The notes: generated from the letters alone by a model not told the origin. Shown: positions 46,518 to 56,809, counted from the stretch's first letter. The stretch is 64,000 nucleotides of DNA from an uncultured Rubripirellula sp. (GCA_938075415.1 CALJHC010000003.1:124001-188000), one strand, 5' to 3'. Program-made: numbers and translations.

Positions 46518-47411
46518 CGCTGTAAATCCAAAGTGATTTGGTTCGGTTTCAATCAAGTAAGTCGCGTATATTAGGAATCGGAAGTCGATTTCGTCAACGC
46601 ACTCCAGCCCGGATTCTGGAAAAACCTGTGATCTAGCTGGATTTTACCCCCTATGGATTGCAAAAAACCGGCAAACCGGCAAAGGCGGGTCCGTCAAACC
46701 CTACCTTGGCGGGCAAATGGACCAGCCAGACACCATGACGATTAAAACAAGATGACCAAATTGGGATTCCTCCCAGAACAGGCACTTCGCTGGGTCAAAA
46801 CTGAGTCAAAAAGGTGCCAGCGTGCAACTCCCTGGCGCAACTAGATCGGGAAATCACTCCTCAATTTGCCTCAACCAACTTCTCTGGTTTGTTCTTCCAT
46901 CAATGCCACTCCGAGATTCGGTCATGGACTAGCAGAATGGTGAAAAAACTCGGTTAAAGCTCGGCAAAGCCCGTACTTTGCGATTCAAGTCACCCTTATC
47001 ACGCTCGTAGATCTTGGCCTCCAACGCCGGTTGCCGCTTCAACAGCAACCTGGTCTCGACGGGCAGCCAGAGAAAGAATCCAATCACCGCCGATAAATTT
47101 GCTTCTCGAGACCAGAAGCCTGAATGGGGCTTTTCCTGAACGGGGCACAACCGACTGGGTGATCTCGGAAGATTTCGCAGGAGATGGATCACTTCGCCTG
47201 ATTTCATCACGAAAGCGAACCCCTTGTTTCGGGGCCAAGTGGCTCGAAGGAACCGTGTCGTTTCTCGTTGCGAGGCAAGGTCGTCTCTTCAGCCCAGCGT
47301 CCCTTCAGCCCAGCGTCCCTGAGAACCATAAACAAGTCCTGAGGAACAGAACCATCGTCTCACCAAAAAACCTCGAGGCATCGTGATCATTGAGGCATCG
47401 TGATGGTTCAC
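46518..47411. other. Intergenic region with short duplications, no gene recognised
   Basis: About 890 bp. A 16-bp unit (TTCAGCCCAGCGTCCC) is duplicated in tandem near 47288-47318, ACCGGCAA is doubled near 46668-46683, and GAGGCATCGTGAT occurs twice near 47372-47405. ORFs at 46929-47210 (minus) and 47099-47386 (plus) overlap and have no motif. The promoter of the rpmF-fab cluster should lie at its left end. Confidence 0.4.
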
Positions 47412-48407
47412 TCAAGCTTTTTTGCCCACCGTGAGGCCCAACTTTGAACGTCCCTTGCTGAGCAAAGCAAACTGGCAATCGACTAAGCCTGCACCAGCGA
47501 TCAACTTCTGCAATTGTTCAGGTGAAAAAATGGTTCCCTCGCGTGTCTCAAGCTGCAAACGCAACTGTTCAACGCTGTCATTCAGTGTTCGCTTGACACC
47601 CACCTGCACCAGATCAATGACAACCAGACGTCCGCCCGGCTTGATCAAACCAACAGCACGGTCAAGAAAAGCACCTGCCGCTTGAACCCCTAGACTCGAA
47701 AGACGCTGTGCCACGATCACCCAGTCAAACTGACCAAGATCGAGTTCGTCTGAGATTGGATCCGCTGCCATCGTGTGGAAACGATCAGAAATGCCGATCG
47801 AGGCTGCTGTGTTCGAGGCCGCAACCAGGGCAGCCTCATGATCCACTGCGGTTACGTTCACATTCGGGTCTCGATAGGCCATTGCGCACGTCCAGACAGC
47901 CGAACCGCAGCCCAAATCAAGAATTGTTGTTGGGGAACCCGATTCGTCGCCCCCAAAGTCCAGCACTTCCGCGGCTTCCATTGCAGCAGGGGTATGAATC
48001 CACTGTGTTGCAGCAAGCTGGTTGTAATGCAGCCCATCATCATGCGAGGCTCGATCTGACTCGCCTCTGGCCAAAGCGACCAGTGGCTCCCAACGATGGT
48101 CACCCAGATCCTCGTCGAACTGACACAACAGATGAGCAGCTTGGGAAAGCGCATAATCATCCTCGTATTGCTCGACAATTCCGATCGCAACCGCCGCCTC
48201 AAGGATTTCTTTTACGAATTCGGGTCGCAGTGAATCCAATTCACACAGTTGCGTCAGAGTCCGCTGCTGCTGCCTCAATGCATCCAAAAGCCCCAATTTC
48301 CTTGCGGCTCGAATGAGATGAGACGCCGCATTGATTTGCATCAGTTGATGGTACTGCTCAATCGTACGTCCTTGGGCAGAACGAACGGCCTCTTGCTCCG
48401 AACTCAC
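47412..48407 (-). CDS. O-methyltransferase-like SAM-dependent methyltransferase
   Basis: A 331-residue cytoplasmic protein with the two-domain build of small-molecule O-methyltransferases: an N-terminal winged-helix part ('HLIRAARKLGLLDALRQQQ', 'LTQLCELDSLRPEFVKEILE', 'YALSQAAHLL') and a C-terminal Rossmann domain with motif I 'ILDLGCGSAVWTCAM', 'VTAVDHEAALVAASN', 'DWVIVAQRLSSL' and 'LIKPGGRLVVIDLV'. The start is GTG (48407), overlapping the DAHP synthase stop as GTGA, so translation is coupled. The coupling hints at an aromatic or quinone-type substrate, but this is only inference from context. Confidence 0.8.
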   Translation of the reverse strand: MSSEQEAVRSAQGRTIEQYHQLMQINAASHLIRAARKLGLLDALRQQQRTLTQLCELDSLRPEFVKEILEAAVAIGIVEQYEDDYALSQAAHLLCQFDEDLGDHRWEPLVALARGESDRASHDDGLHYNQLAATQWIHTPAAMEAAEVLDFGGDESGSPTTILDLGCGSAVWTCAMAYRDPNVNVTAVDHEAALVAASNTAASIGISDRFHTMAADPISDELDLGQFDWVIVAQRLSSLGVQAAGAFLDRAVGLIKPGGRLVVIDLVQVGVKRTLNDSVEQLRLQLETREGTIFSPEQLQKLIAGAGLVDCQFALLSKGRSKLGLTVGKKA

Positions 48408-49432
48408 GAATCATTCTCCGCATCAACGGCTCTCAAGGCCTGAATCACCGCGTTACAACGGACCATGCTTTGACTGAACGCATCGAAAGTCAACGATTGA
48501 TAACCATCGCTCATTGCAGTTGCAGGATCGGGATGTACCTCAACAATGATCCCGTCAGCACCAGCTGCACAGGCGGCTACCGCCATATCCGGAACCATGT
48601 AAGCATGCCCCGTTCCATGACTCGGATCAATAATCACCGGCAAGTGTGTTTTGCGTTGAAGGTAAGTCACACTCGCTAGAGGCAAGGTGAAACGAGTGTG
48701 GCTCTCGAAGGTTCGAATACCGCGCTCGCAAAGCATTACCTGATCATTGCCTTCGTTAAGGATGTACTCGGCAGCCAACAGAAATTCATCCATCGTTGCC
48801 GATGCCCCACGTTTGAGCAAAACGGGTTTTCCCGCAGCACCGACCGCTTCAAGCAAACGGTAGTTCTGCATGTTGCGAGCGCCGATCTGCAAAACATCTG
48901 CATACTTTGCCACCAGCTCAACATCCTCGGTGCTCATGACCTCGGTGAAAACCGCCAAATTGGTCTCGTCTCGCGCGGCAGCGAGCATTTTCAGTCCATC
49001 TTCTTTGAGACCTTGGAAGCTGTAAGGACTTGTCCTTGGCTTGAAGGCGCCCCCACGCAATCCCGTACCTCCGGCGGCTTTCACAGCGCGAGCGGACGCA
49101 AGAATCTGCTCCTCACTCTCAACGCTACAGGGCCCCGCTACGAATCCAACCTGGCCCGCACCCGCCACAAAGTCCAAAACCCGAATCTGACTCGGCTCCG
49201 GATGGACCTCGCGACTCGCCATCTTATAAGGAGCAGCGATTGGCACTACAGCCGAAACACCCTCCCCACTTTCCAGCGATTCCTTGAAATGCTCGCGTTT
49301 CTCGCCGATTGCAGCGACCACGGTACGTTGAGCACCAACAATTACGTTTGCTTTCAATCCAAGCCCCTCAACGCGACTCACGGTCGCTTGAATCTGCTCG
49401 TCACTTGCTCCGGGCTCCATCACTACGATCAT
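48404..49432 (-). CDS. aroF: 3-deoxy-7-phosphoheptulonate (DAHP) synthase, type I-beta with ferredoxin-like N-domain
   Basis: A 342-residue enzyme condensing phosphoenolpyruvate and erythrose 4-phosphate, the first step of the shikimate pathway. Residues 1-~70 form the ferredoxin-like regulatory domain ('[20 protein letters not shown]') seen in Thermotoga-type enzymes, which are feedback-inhibited by Tyr/Phe. The barrel holds '[14 protein letters not shown]', '[17 protein letters not shown]', '[14 protein letters not shown]', '[15 protein letters not shown]', 'CERGIRTFE' and '[10 protein letters not shown]'; the metal and substrate residues are intact. A GGTGAT-like site precedes the ATG. It is coupled to the following methyltransferase by a 4-bp overlap. 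Confidence 0.95.
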   Translation of the reverse strand: MIVVMEPGASDEQIQATVSRVEGLGLKANVIVGAQRTVVAAIGEKREHFKESLESGEGVSAVVPIAAPYKMASREVHPEPSQIRVLDFVAGAGQVGFVAGPCSVESEEQILASARAVKAAGGTGLRGGAFKPRTSPYSFQGLKEDGLKMLAAARDETNLAVFTEVMSTEDVELVAKYADVLQIGARNMQNYRLLEAVGAAGKPVLLKRGASATMDEFLLAAEYILNEGNDQVMLCERGIRTFESHTRFTLPLASVTYLQRKTHLPVIIDPSHGTGHAYMVPDMAVAACAAGADGIIVEVHPDPATAMSDGYQSLTFDAFSQSMVRCNAVIQALRAVDAENDS

Positions 49433-50297
49433 TTGATCACCGCTATCTCATTTTGTGTTGAAAAATCGCTCAGGGACGCCTGCCTTTGATTGTCACCAGC
49501 CGTTAACAAAATGTCCAACCCATCCTCGATCTGACCAGATGCAAGAACAAGCCAACGTCATGCTGACTATTACTTTCTACCAATAATCAGTCTTTAAAAG
49601 CCCCCCCAATCTACTTTCCTAACGAATCGAATATTCACAGCAATGAATTCACTCAATCAATGTAAATGATGGGATTTGATCAACGAATTCATTTTTCAAT
49701 TTAGTTCAACTCAAATTGATCCTCGGACGGAAAATCGAATGCCCCCTCTTGGAATCGTCCAATCGCACCCTGTTCTTGTGTGCATCGAGTCGATCACCTA
49801 ACGCTTCTTCATTGGCTGAGATGATTCCGAACATTCCTCAAAAAACAGGGCAAACCATCTAGAAATGGGCCGTTTGGCATTTCGACAAACCAGCAACAAA
49901 CGATGCCAAAAACTGCACTTTCGACTCGAATAAGACCGTTCAACCCAGCAAGAATCGATTGATTCAGTGCTGAGAGAAGGCACCCGGTTGAGCCAAATGC
50001 ACCGATGCAGCAGTCCGGATCAAGCTGCCTTATCCCATTTGGCTCAACGTAATCAGCCTCGTCCTGATCCCGATCCAGCACTGCAGTGAGGTAAAATTCA
50101 ATTCAGAAAAACATTAGCAAACGGCTGCAGCTGGCCAATCAGCAAGATGAACCGGCAGGTGTCACTCCGATGTGCATTGGCAACCCCTTGATCAATCGGC
50201 GCCAGGCAACGTTGATTCCGTCAAACTCAAAACCACATCAAACACAAACCACCCTCGCTAACGTTGCCATCAAGGCGTCCTCCGGACTGGTTGATGC
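49433..50297. other. Intergenic region with a strong inverted repeat
   Basis: An 865-bp AT-rich gap. ORF 49809-50081 (minus) spans the inverted repeat and is unlikely to be coding. A perfect 13-bp inverted repeat at 49987-50048 is listed separately. No terminator was recognised for the gene ending at 50298; the aroF promoter should be in the left part. Confidence 0.45.
49987..50048. other. Perfect 13-bp inverted repeat with 36-nt interior
   Basis: GTTGAGCCAAATG (49987-49999) pairs with CATTTGGCTCAAC (50036-50048). The 36-nt interior contains a further short pairing (GCAG/CTGC). No T-run follows on either strand, so it does not look like an intrinsic terminator. It may be the base stem of a structured RNA or a small non-autonomous element. 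Confidence 0.85.
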
Positions 50298-52268
50298 TTA
50301 ACCGCCACGGATCCAAGTCACCCAGTTCTTCACAAAGTCTTCTGGTTGAACACCGAATGACGCCAAGAAAGCCTGATCAAAGGGCTGCCCTGTTCCAAGC
50401 ATTCGAATGAGTGAGTCAAAACCACGGCGGTGCGTTCGATCCATCATGGTTGAGACAATCGCACCACCGATTCGATCCGTTTGCTCGGGCGATAGTTTGC
50501 CATCGATAAATTGCTTTGCATTCTCCATCGATGCCAGTGCGGCAGACATATCGGCCTGCTGCTGACGCAGTTGGTCCCGATCCCGAGTGGCACCGACCAG
50601 CGAAGAGGAAGCAATTCCTGTCCCCTCGGCAAACCACCTTGGGATTCCACGCCGACGAGTTGCCACTGCCAAACTCACTAAAGGGCTTGCCAGTCGAGCA
50701 GCAATCGCATCCTCGTCTTCCTCTTGATCACTGCAAACCACCGAGATGTAAGCATCAATCCCATCAAAACTCCAGTGGCTTGTCCATTGCGATGGAATCG
50801 AGCGGCTCTCGACCATTTTCGCAAACTCGCTGTACTCGTAACGCTTTGGGAAAACAAAAATGGAAGCTCTTCCCTTGAAAAAACCATCATTGGATCCACC
50901 TTTGACGACAGCACGAACAGGCTTCATCTGAGATTCTGCCACGCGCCCCACTAACTCAAGTGTCCCGTCAGCCACCGGGCCAGCCAGATAAAAATGATCA
51001 GTAAGCAGTGTCGCAATCTGCCCCGATGATGCTGTCACCAACTTTAGATGTTCCGACGCTAACTCCGATCGATGCTCACTCATTTCTTCAGGAGTTGCCG
51101 TAGCCGCCCATGCCAATTGACTCATTACCCTGAGCGGTTGAGTGGGCGTATCTCCATCCAACGTCGCACCCTCATCAATCCAAGTTGAAATCAGCTTGAT
51201 CGATTCATCCGACAACGCGGGTCGTCCTCCTGATGGCATGCGTTGGCCAACCATCCCTTTCAATTTTTGAACCAACAGGCTTTCCGTTGAATTGCCGGGA
51301 TCGACAATCGCTCCACTATCACCTCCCTGTAATAATTGGGCGAACGTATCCAATCTCAAACCGCCGCGAACCTGCATTGCGTCCAAGTGACAACCGTTGC
51401 AATTGTCCACGAGAATCGGTGCAATATCTGCCGCGAAGCTGACCGTCTCTTGTCCCGTGGCACGTTTCACCTCAAGTCTCATATTCACAGCAGGAACCGG
51501 AGCCGTCCCATCCCCAATTGGAGCTTCGGGATCATCACCATCAAACTTCGCTCCAGAATTGATCCAATCCTTCAATGTTTTCAATTCTTCGTCGGTGACA
51601 CGACCGCCACCTCGCGGCATGTCGCCGGTCTCGATGGTCTCAATCAAACGACTGCCCACAGTGTCTCCAGCAAAAATCACCACACCTTCAGCAGGCCCCT
51701 TCATCAATGCAGCGAATGTCCCGGTATTGAACCCACCTTTTGAATCACGAATATGGCACTGCCCGCAGCGTTGAACGAGAATCGGCGCAACATCCTCCTT
51801 AAAGCTAACTGTCATTTCACCATCAGGCTCAGGGGATGGCTTTTCCGGAACCTTTGGCTTTGCCTCGTCCATCGGCTCTTCCTTCTTGGGCTTTTGGACC
51901 TCTTTCATTTCCTGTTGATCCGAGTCAGCCGAAGGAAGTTTTGGTTGACGAAAAGGCGGCAACGAGATGCCCTCGAATTCAAGAAGGGTGTGTGCCTTTT
52001 TGATTCGCTGCATCGCAGGAACCAACTCCTGATAGATCTCCGCTCCACCTTTCTCCACCGCAACCTGCAGCTTTTCCATCGCAGTGATGATCTGCTTCCC
52101 TGAAGCTTCATAGTCACCGCCCGCGTAACTTTTACCGGCCACAACGAGCGCATCGTTTACGCCTTTCACAAGCTTTGTTCGCTGCGCTTTTGATTGGGCG
52201 AGGCTAATCCCTGGCAGACAAAGACAAATTGCCAAAGCAACAGAGTGAATGAATCTAAGCCAATGCAT
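50298..52268 (-). CDS. Exported di-heme planctomycete cytochrome c protein with degenerate peptidase-like C-terminus
   Basis: A 656-residue exported protein. The signal peptide covers residues 1-~25 ('LCLPGISLAQ'), followed by a helical region and a Lys/Pro/Glu linker. Two planctomycete-type cytochrome c domains follow, each 'V[SA]F...[DI]APILV...C-x2-C-H', with heme sites CGQCH (Cys168) and CNGCH (Cys290), each ending 'W-I-x-x-G-A'. The last ~230 residues resemble a peptidase MA/DUF1570-like gluzincin ('IFVFPKRYEYSEFAKMV', 'GIPRWFAEGTGIA', 'FDQAFLASFGVQPEDFVKNW'), but the place of HExxH reads 'LASPLVSLAVA', so it should be inactive. ATG 52268 has GAGAGAGG upstream. It may bind polysaccharide or electron partners at the envelope; the role is unknown. 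Confidence 0.82.
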   Translation of the reverse strand: MHWLRFIHSVALAICLCLPGISLAQSKAQRTKLVKGVNDALVVAGKSYAGGDYEASGKQIITAMEKLQVAVEKGGAEIYQELVPAMQRIKKAHTLLEFEGISLPPFRQPKLPSADSDQQEMKEVQKPKKEEPMDEAKPKVPEKPSPEPDGEMTVSFKEDVAPILVQRCGQCHIRDSKGGFNTGTFAALMKGPAEGVVIFAGDTVGSRLIETIETGDMPRGGGRVTDEELKTLKDWINSGAKFDGDDPEAPIGDGTAPVPAVNMRLEVKRATGQETVSFAADIAPILVDNCNGCHLDAMQVRGGLRLDTFAQLLQGGDSGAIVDPGNSTESLLVQKLKGMVGQRMPSGGRPALSDESIKLISTWIDEGATLDGDTPTQPLRVMSQLAWAATATPEEMSEHRSELASEHLKLVTASSGQIATLLTDHFYLAGPVADGTLELVGRVAESQMKPVRAVVKGGSNDGFFKGRASIFVFPKRYEYSEFAKMVESRSIPSQWTSHWSFDGIDAYISVVCSDQEEDEDAIAARLASPLVSLAVATRRRGIPRWFAEGTGIASSSLVGATRDRDQLRQQQADMSAALASMENAKQFIDGKLSPEQTDRIGGAIVSTMMDRTHRRGFDSLIRMLGTGQPFDQAFLASFGVQPEDFVKNWVTWIRGG

Positions 52269-53190
52269 TCCAAACCTCTCTCTGGATCGTATTTCGGTAG
52301 GGGTCTCAAAAAAATCCGGGGACAACGTTGCCCCATCACCACGCCAAGATCAAGCCACCCGTTGGCAACTCGAACCTCCAACGACCGACTCACCTGCGAC
52401 AAACCGCTGATCACGTCTCACCTAACTGCCTTGAGGTCCTCAGCAAACTGAAAGGCCTTCGCGGGTAAGAAGATTCGGCACGCCTGCGCGTCCATAATCG
52501 ATCGCTGTGGACCAAGACCGTTACGAGATCATTCACAAAAAAAGAAACGAATCCGCACCGGCAAATCTCATTGTTCACCATGAGAACGCCCGGAAAAATT
52601 ATACGTACTCCCTCAAAGCAAGCACCAAGCCCAATATCGAGTATCCCTCGGAAGCACAAACTTTTTGACGGTTTGAGGGGCATAATAGGTCCATCACCGA
52701 GATTTCCCCGCCAAAGAAGGGTGCAGACCGGACCAAACACACCTCTGAGAAAAAGGCATTTTTGCTGATCAGGATGATTTCGATCCACGACAACCCATGA
52801 CCAACTCGAGAGTGACACCCCAGCCCAAAAGTCCCAAAAACCAGTCTGCTCACGCTCAAAACGGCTGGCCAGAATCATCCAAGTAGAAATCAAAAAGCAC
52901 TCCGTCCAAGGCGGCCGAGGCAAACCCAGACGGTGCTGTTAAGCGTTCCCATTCGCGCGTCTCGACTCAGTGAAGTCGCGTTCGTCACCAACCTTCACGG
53001 CAACAAAGCTGACCCCGCGAAACCGCGAAACCGCGAAACCGCGAAGCCGCGATCGCGAGCCGAGCTGGGACTGCTCTGCAACACAAAAACTTAACGCAAA
53101 AAAACTCTGGCATCGCCAAACTTGAGTCATCGCCTTGCTATGACCCAAAATCGCCAGTCACCGCTACCCACACTCCCTCAGACCTGCAAC
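52269..53190. other. Intergenic region with an 8-bp tandem repeat, no convincing gene
   Basis: About 920 bp. A minus-strand ORF (52411-52923, 170 codons) is long for chance but Trp/Cys/Phe-rich, without motif or ribosome-binding site; it is not called. An 8-bp unit CCGCGAAA is tandemly repeated at 53015-53052. No terminator for thrS was recognised. Confidence 0.4.
53015..53052. repeat. 8-bp tandem repeat, nearly five copies
   Basis: CCGCGAAA three times (53015-53038), then CCGCGAAG and a partial CCGCGA, followed by TCGCGA. Intergenic, downstream of thrS. Confidence 0.9.
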
Positions 53191-55410
53191 CTAATATTCG
53201 TTGCCAACGGCATCGGAATCGACAGCCGCAACCGCCTCAGTCCCGGCTGAACTTTTCACAACCTGGCGAACCTGGCGTTCAACGATTTCTTTTTTCAATC
53301 GAGCCACCGCCTCGGCGACCGGCATGGAACCAAGATCCCCATCGATGCGATCACGAAGTGCTAGATGCCCTGCCTCGGCTTCCTTCGGACCAACCACCGC
53401 CATGTAATTAACTAGATCGAGCTGCGCGTTTCGAATCTTGGCTTGGACTTTACCACCGCTGCTGTCAACCGTGACCTTGAGCCCCTCAGCATCAAGTTGC
53501 TTTGCAACTTGCGCCGCATACTCAAGAGACTTGTCACTCAATGGCAAGACTCGTACCTGTTCAGGGGAAAGCCAGAGCGGAAAAGCGCCAGCAAAATGCT
53601 CGACGAGCATGCCGGTAAAACGCTCCAATGAACCGAACGGCGCTCGATGGATCATCACGGGTCGGTGCGCAACATTGTCGCTGCCATTGTATTCAAGTTT
53701 GAATCGATCTGGCAGATTGTAGTCAAGCTGAACCGTTCCCAATTGCCAAGATCGCCCAATGCAATCACGCACCATGAAATCAGCCTTGGGGCCGTAGAAA
53801 GCAGCCTCACCCTCTTCCTCGTTGTAATCAAGACCCGACTGTTCCAACACACCTCGCAATGCCGTCTCGGCTTGACTCCAATTCTCCTCCGTCCCCACGT
53901 ACTTATCGCTTTTGGGATCTCGAAGCGAAAGCTGAACGCGGTAATCGTCCAATCCAACCGATTGAAGCACAAACTTTGTCAATTCAATCGTCGCGCGAAA
54001 CTCATCTTCCACTTGGTCGGAAGTGCAGAATATATGCGCGTCGTCTTGCGTTAACCCACGCACACGAAGCATCCCGTTTAATTCACCGGTTTGCTCATGC
54101 CGATACACGGTACCAAACTCGAATAAACGCAACGGCAATTGACGGTACGAACGCGGCTGTGCCTTGAAAATCTGACAATGATGCGGACAGTTCATTGGTT
54201 TCAGCAGATATCGCTCGTTAACCTTTTGCCAGTCATGCAGAACGCGTTGGCGATCATTAACTGAAGCAGAGGATCGATATTTAGGTAGCTCAACTCCGAA
54301 CACCTTTGCCGCCTCGATTAGCTTTTCTTCACCATCTGAATCGAGGCTGCCATCCTCAAGGCGACGGCTCCAAGCGTCAAGCAAACCACCCACCTCACTG
54401 CCAAAAAGAGGCGAAAACTGGCTATCGCGGTAGTAAGGAAAATGGCCGCTGGTTTCGTACATTTCAACACGACCGATGTGCGGGCTATAGACCGGATCGT
54501 AACCCCGTGAGAGCAGCTCCTTACGTAAGAAATCCTCCAAGGCAACTCTCACCCTCGCTCCCTTGGGTAACCAGAGACAAAGCCCCGGACCGACATCAGG
54601 GTTGATCGAGAATAGACCATGTTGTTTTCCCAAAACACGATGGTCTCGTCGTTTCGCTTCTTCAATCTGCTCGAGATAGGCGGCTAGTTCCTTCTTGTCA
54701 AAAAACGCCGTTCCATAAAGACGCTGCAGGTAACGTCCAGAGACATCCCCTTTCCAATGAGCACCAGCGATACTCATCAACTTGACCGCTTTGATCTTCC
54801 CCGCATTGGGGATGTGTGGACCTCGGCAAAGATCCACAAATTCACCCTGACGATAAAAGCTGACCGTCGATTGATCTGCTAGTCCCTGTTCTATGTGCTC
54901 GACCTTCAGATCTTGCTTCAGATCCGAACACAGCTGCCGCGCTTCCTCACGCTCCAACGCAAAACGCTCAAAAGGCTCTTTCTCTTTGATAATCCGACGC
55001 ATTTCCGCTTCGATCTTGGGAAAATCTTCCTCGCTGATTTTCTCGGGGAGGTCAAAGTCGTAATAGAATCCACCCTCGGTCGTTGGTCCAAAAGCCAGCG
55101 AAACCCCTTCGAAAAGACGCATCACGGCCCGAGCCATCACATGAGCTGCCGAATGTCGCAAAACCCCCAATGACTCGGGATCCCGACTCGTCAGCAGACG
55201 CAGCGACAGTGGTTGCCCCTTTCCACCACAATCCTCAAATGGACGATCTGCATCGACAATCAGACCATCGACCTCTGCCGCGACGACCGCGCGAGCGAGG
55301 CCGTCACTAATCCCGCGTGCAACGTCCATCGACGTGCCACTGCCGGGCTGCTCCACCACCGTGCCATCGGGAAGCTGAATCTTAACGATCGGGGAAGGAA
55401 CCGTGCTCAT
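53191..55410 (-). CDS. thrS: Threonyl-tRNA synthetase with lineage-specific insertion
   Basis: A 739-residue class II synthetase charging tRNA-Thr. Domains: TGS (~8-75, '[13 protein letters not shown]'), editing domain ('[15 protein letters not shown]', H-x3-H, and a later Cys/His pair in '[10 protein letters not shown]'), class II catalytic core with '[11 protein letters not shown]' (zinc Cys408), '[20 protein letters not shown]', 'TQDDAHIFC' and '[13 protein letters not shown]', and the anticodon-binding domain. About 60 extra residues (337-400) separate '[12 protein letters not shown]' from 'YLLKPMNCP', where E. coli has only a few, giving a protein longer than the usual ~640. ATG 55410 is the natural start; a 19-codon extension is open upstream. 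Confidence 0.96.
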   Translation of the reverse strand: MSTVPSPIVKIQLPDGTVVEQPGSGTSMDVARGISDGLARAVVAAEVDGLIVDADRPFEDCGGKGQPLSLRLLTSRDPESLGVLRHSAAHVMARAVMRLFEGVSLAFGPTTEGGFYYDFDLPEKISEEDFPKIEAEMRRIIKEKEPFERFALEREEARQLCSDLKQDLKVEHIEQGLADQSTVSFYRQGEFVDLCRGPHIPNAGKIKAVKLMSIAGAHWKGDVSGRYLQRLYGTAFFDKKELAAYLEQIEEAKRRDHRVLGKQHGLFSINPDVGPGLCLWLPKGARVRVALEDFLRKELLSRGYDPVYSPHIGRVEMYETSGHFPYYRDSQFSPLFGSEVGGLLDAWSRRLEDGSLDSDGEEKLIEAAKVFGVELPKYRSSASVNDRQRVLHDWQKVNERYLLKPMNCPHHCQIFKAQPRSYRQLPLRLFEFGTVYRHEQTGELNGMLRVRGLTQDDAHIFCTSDQVEDEFRATIELTKFVLQSVGLDDYRVQLSLRDPKSDKYVGTEENWSQAETALRGVLEQSGLDYNEEEGEAAFYGPKADFMVRDCIGRSWQLGTVQLDYNLPDRFKLEYNGSDNVAHRPVMIHRAPFGSLERFTGMLVEHFAGAFPLWLSPEQVRVLPLSDKSLEYAAQVAKQLDAEGLKVTVDSSGGKVQAKIRNAQLDLVNYMAVVGPKEAEAGHLALRDRIDGDLGSMPVAEAVARLKKEIVERQVRQVVKSSAGTEAVAAVDSDAVGNEY

Positions 55411-56068
55411 GACAAAATCTTTTGTGGTGAAAGTCCTTGGGGGTCTCGCATACCGGTGGCGAGTCATAACCCATTAGTGCTTCGCCGAACACGCTGAGAT
55501 CGACTTCGATTCAAAATGCTTTGCAAACACTCTCCAAAAGATGATGTTCGGCAGCACTCAGCGTCAATCCCGCATCTATTTGTCTCTCCATCAAAATTGT
55601 GTTTCCTATCAACCTCGGGACAACGATTCATTCCGCTCACGCGAGCCATCGAGCTGCGGATGAGCAAAATTGAAAAATCAGAGATTTCTCTTCCGCTATG
55701 CGGTGACTGCTTCAGTCGGAAATCCGCTGAGTTGATAAGGAACTCAACGCCAAGTGCGACAATTAAGCACAGACTTGACGACAAACAACTATTTTAAACA
55801 ATTGTTTAACTCGGTGTTCAAGGCTGAGTCTCGCTCGCCCCGCACCCGCTTTTGACTTTGATTGTCATTCAATGGGCGACTAAGGCCGCTGCCGAGCAAG
55901 TCGATGGATTCGAATGTTTTCCCCAAAAAACCCCTGACTGAAATGGCTGTGAATCTCGCTAGCAAACCGGCAATCGGAGTGGTCGAAGAGCCAATCAACT
56001 CAAATTGAGACATTGAAAATGGCACGCACCAGCGCCAAATCCACAACGACGTCCGAAAGAGAGTCTTC
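55411..56068. other. Divergent intergenic region with a perfect 16-bp palindrome
   Basis: A ~660-bp gap between divergent thrS and the TetR-family gene. It contains a perfect palindrome at 55794-55809. No T-box signature was recognised upstream of thrS. ORFs in it (55464-55784 minus, 55516-55797 plus) overlap and have no motif. Confidence 0.45.
55794..55809. promoter_or_regulatory. Perfect 16-bp palindrome, candidate operator for the TetR-family regulator
   Basis: TTAAACAATTGTTTAA reads the same on both strands. It is in AT-rich non-coding DNA 260 bp before the tetR start and 385 bp before thrS. TetR-family dimers bind such palindromes, so it is a candidate operator; distance to the gene is larger than usual, and no matching copy was found by eye before the RND genes. 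Confidence 0.45.
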
Positions 56069-56809
56069 ATGAAAGATCACGCAAGGATCAATCGAGAGAC
56101 ATCCATGACTGAGTCGGGTACGCGAGAACGCTTGCTCTGCGTTGCCGGTCCAATCTTTGCCGCGCACGGCTATGACCGCGTTACGATTCGCGAGCTTTGC
56201 GCAGCCGCTGAGGTCAACATTGCCTCGGTGGGCTATCACTTTGGCGACAAAATGGGCCTCTATCGCGCTGTAATTCAATGTGTCCGTGAACAAAGGCTCA
56301 GACGCTTCCCCGACTCTGACAATGAACGGTCCGATCCAGAGAAGAGAATTCTTCTGATCATTCGCAACCTACTTTCCAGGATGATTTCTGAAGACGAATC
56401 AGACTGGGAAATCCAATTGTTGATTCGCGAGATTCAACGACCAACGCAGGTCTTTGAGACCATGGTCCACGAATGCTTTGTCCCCCAATTCCAACTTCTC
56501 ATCGACACCCTTGAAGAGCTGAGTCAGGAAAAACTTCCAAAGTATCGCTTGGATCAATTCGCATTAAGCGTCGTTGGACAATGCACCTACTATGCGATGG
56601 GATCAGGAATGATTCGCATTCTGATCCCCGAGGCGGAGCGGGAGGACCACTTTGACATCGATTCTCTTAGCGTTCACATTGCCGCGGTCACCTTGGCGGC
56701 CACGCGCGGCGGGCAGGCACTGGAGCATGACGAGGCAATCCGAAAGCACCTCTCAGCACCAATCACGACGGAAAGGAAACAGAGCAGCTTTTTTGAATCA
56801 AACGCATAA
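56069..56809 (+). CDS. TetR/AcrR-family regulator (CecR type)
   Basis: A 246-residue DNA-binding repressor. The N-terminal helix-turn-helix reads 'RERLLCVAGPIFAAHGYDRV', then 'TIRELCAAAEVNIASVGYHF' and 'GDKMGLYRAVI'. 'VNIASVGYHFGDK' is characteristic of the CecR/YbiH branch, whose members control efflux and drug sensitivity genes. The C-terminal ligand domain contains 'RMISEDESDWEIQLLIREIQ', close to that branch's 'R-E-x-x-x-P-T' stretch. Starts at 56069 or 56105 are both possible (GAGAG precedes each); the domain begins after 56105. It lies 89 bp upstream of the HlyD-RND pair on the same strand and most likely regulates it. Confidence 0.88.
   Translation: MKDHARINRETSMTESGTRERLLCVAGPIFAAHGYDRVTIRELCAAAEVNIASVGYHFGDKMGLYRAVIQCVREQRLRRFPDSDNERSDPEKRILLIIRNLLSRMISEDESDWEIQLLIREIQRPTQVFETMVHECFVPQFQLLIDTLEELSQEKLPKYRLDQFALSVVGQCTYYAMGSGMIRILIPEAEREDHFDIDSLSVHIAAVTLAATRGGQALEHDEAIRKHLSAPITTERKQSSFFESNA

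Noticed and set aside
52411..52923. 170-codon minus-strand ORF upstream of the cytochrome gene
   Set aside because: Composition is rich in Trp, Cys and Phe without any domain pattern; no start signal. Could be rechecked with ribosome profiling.
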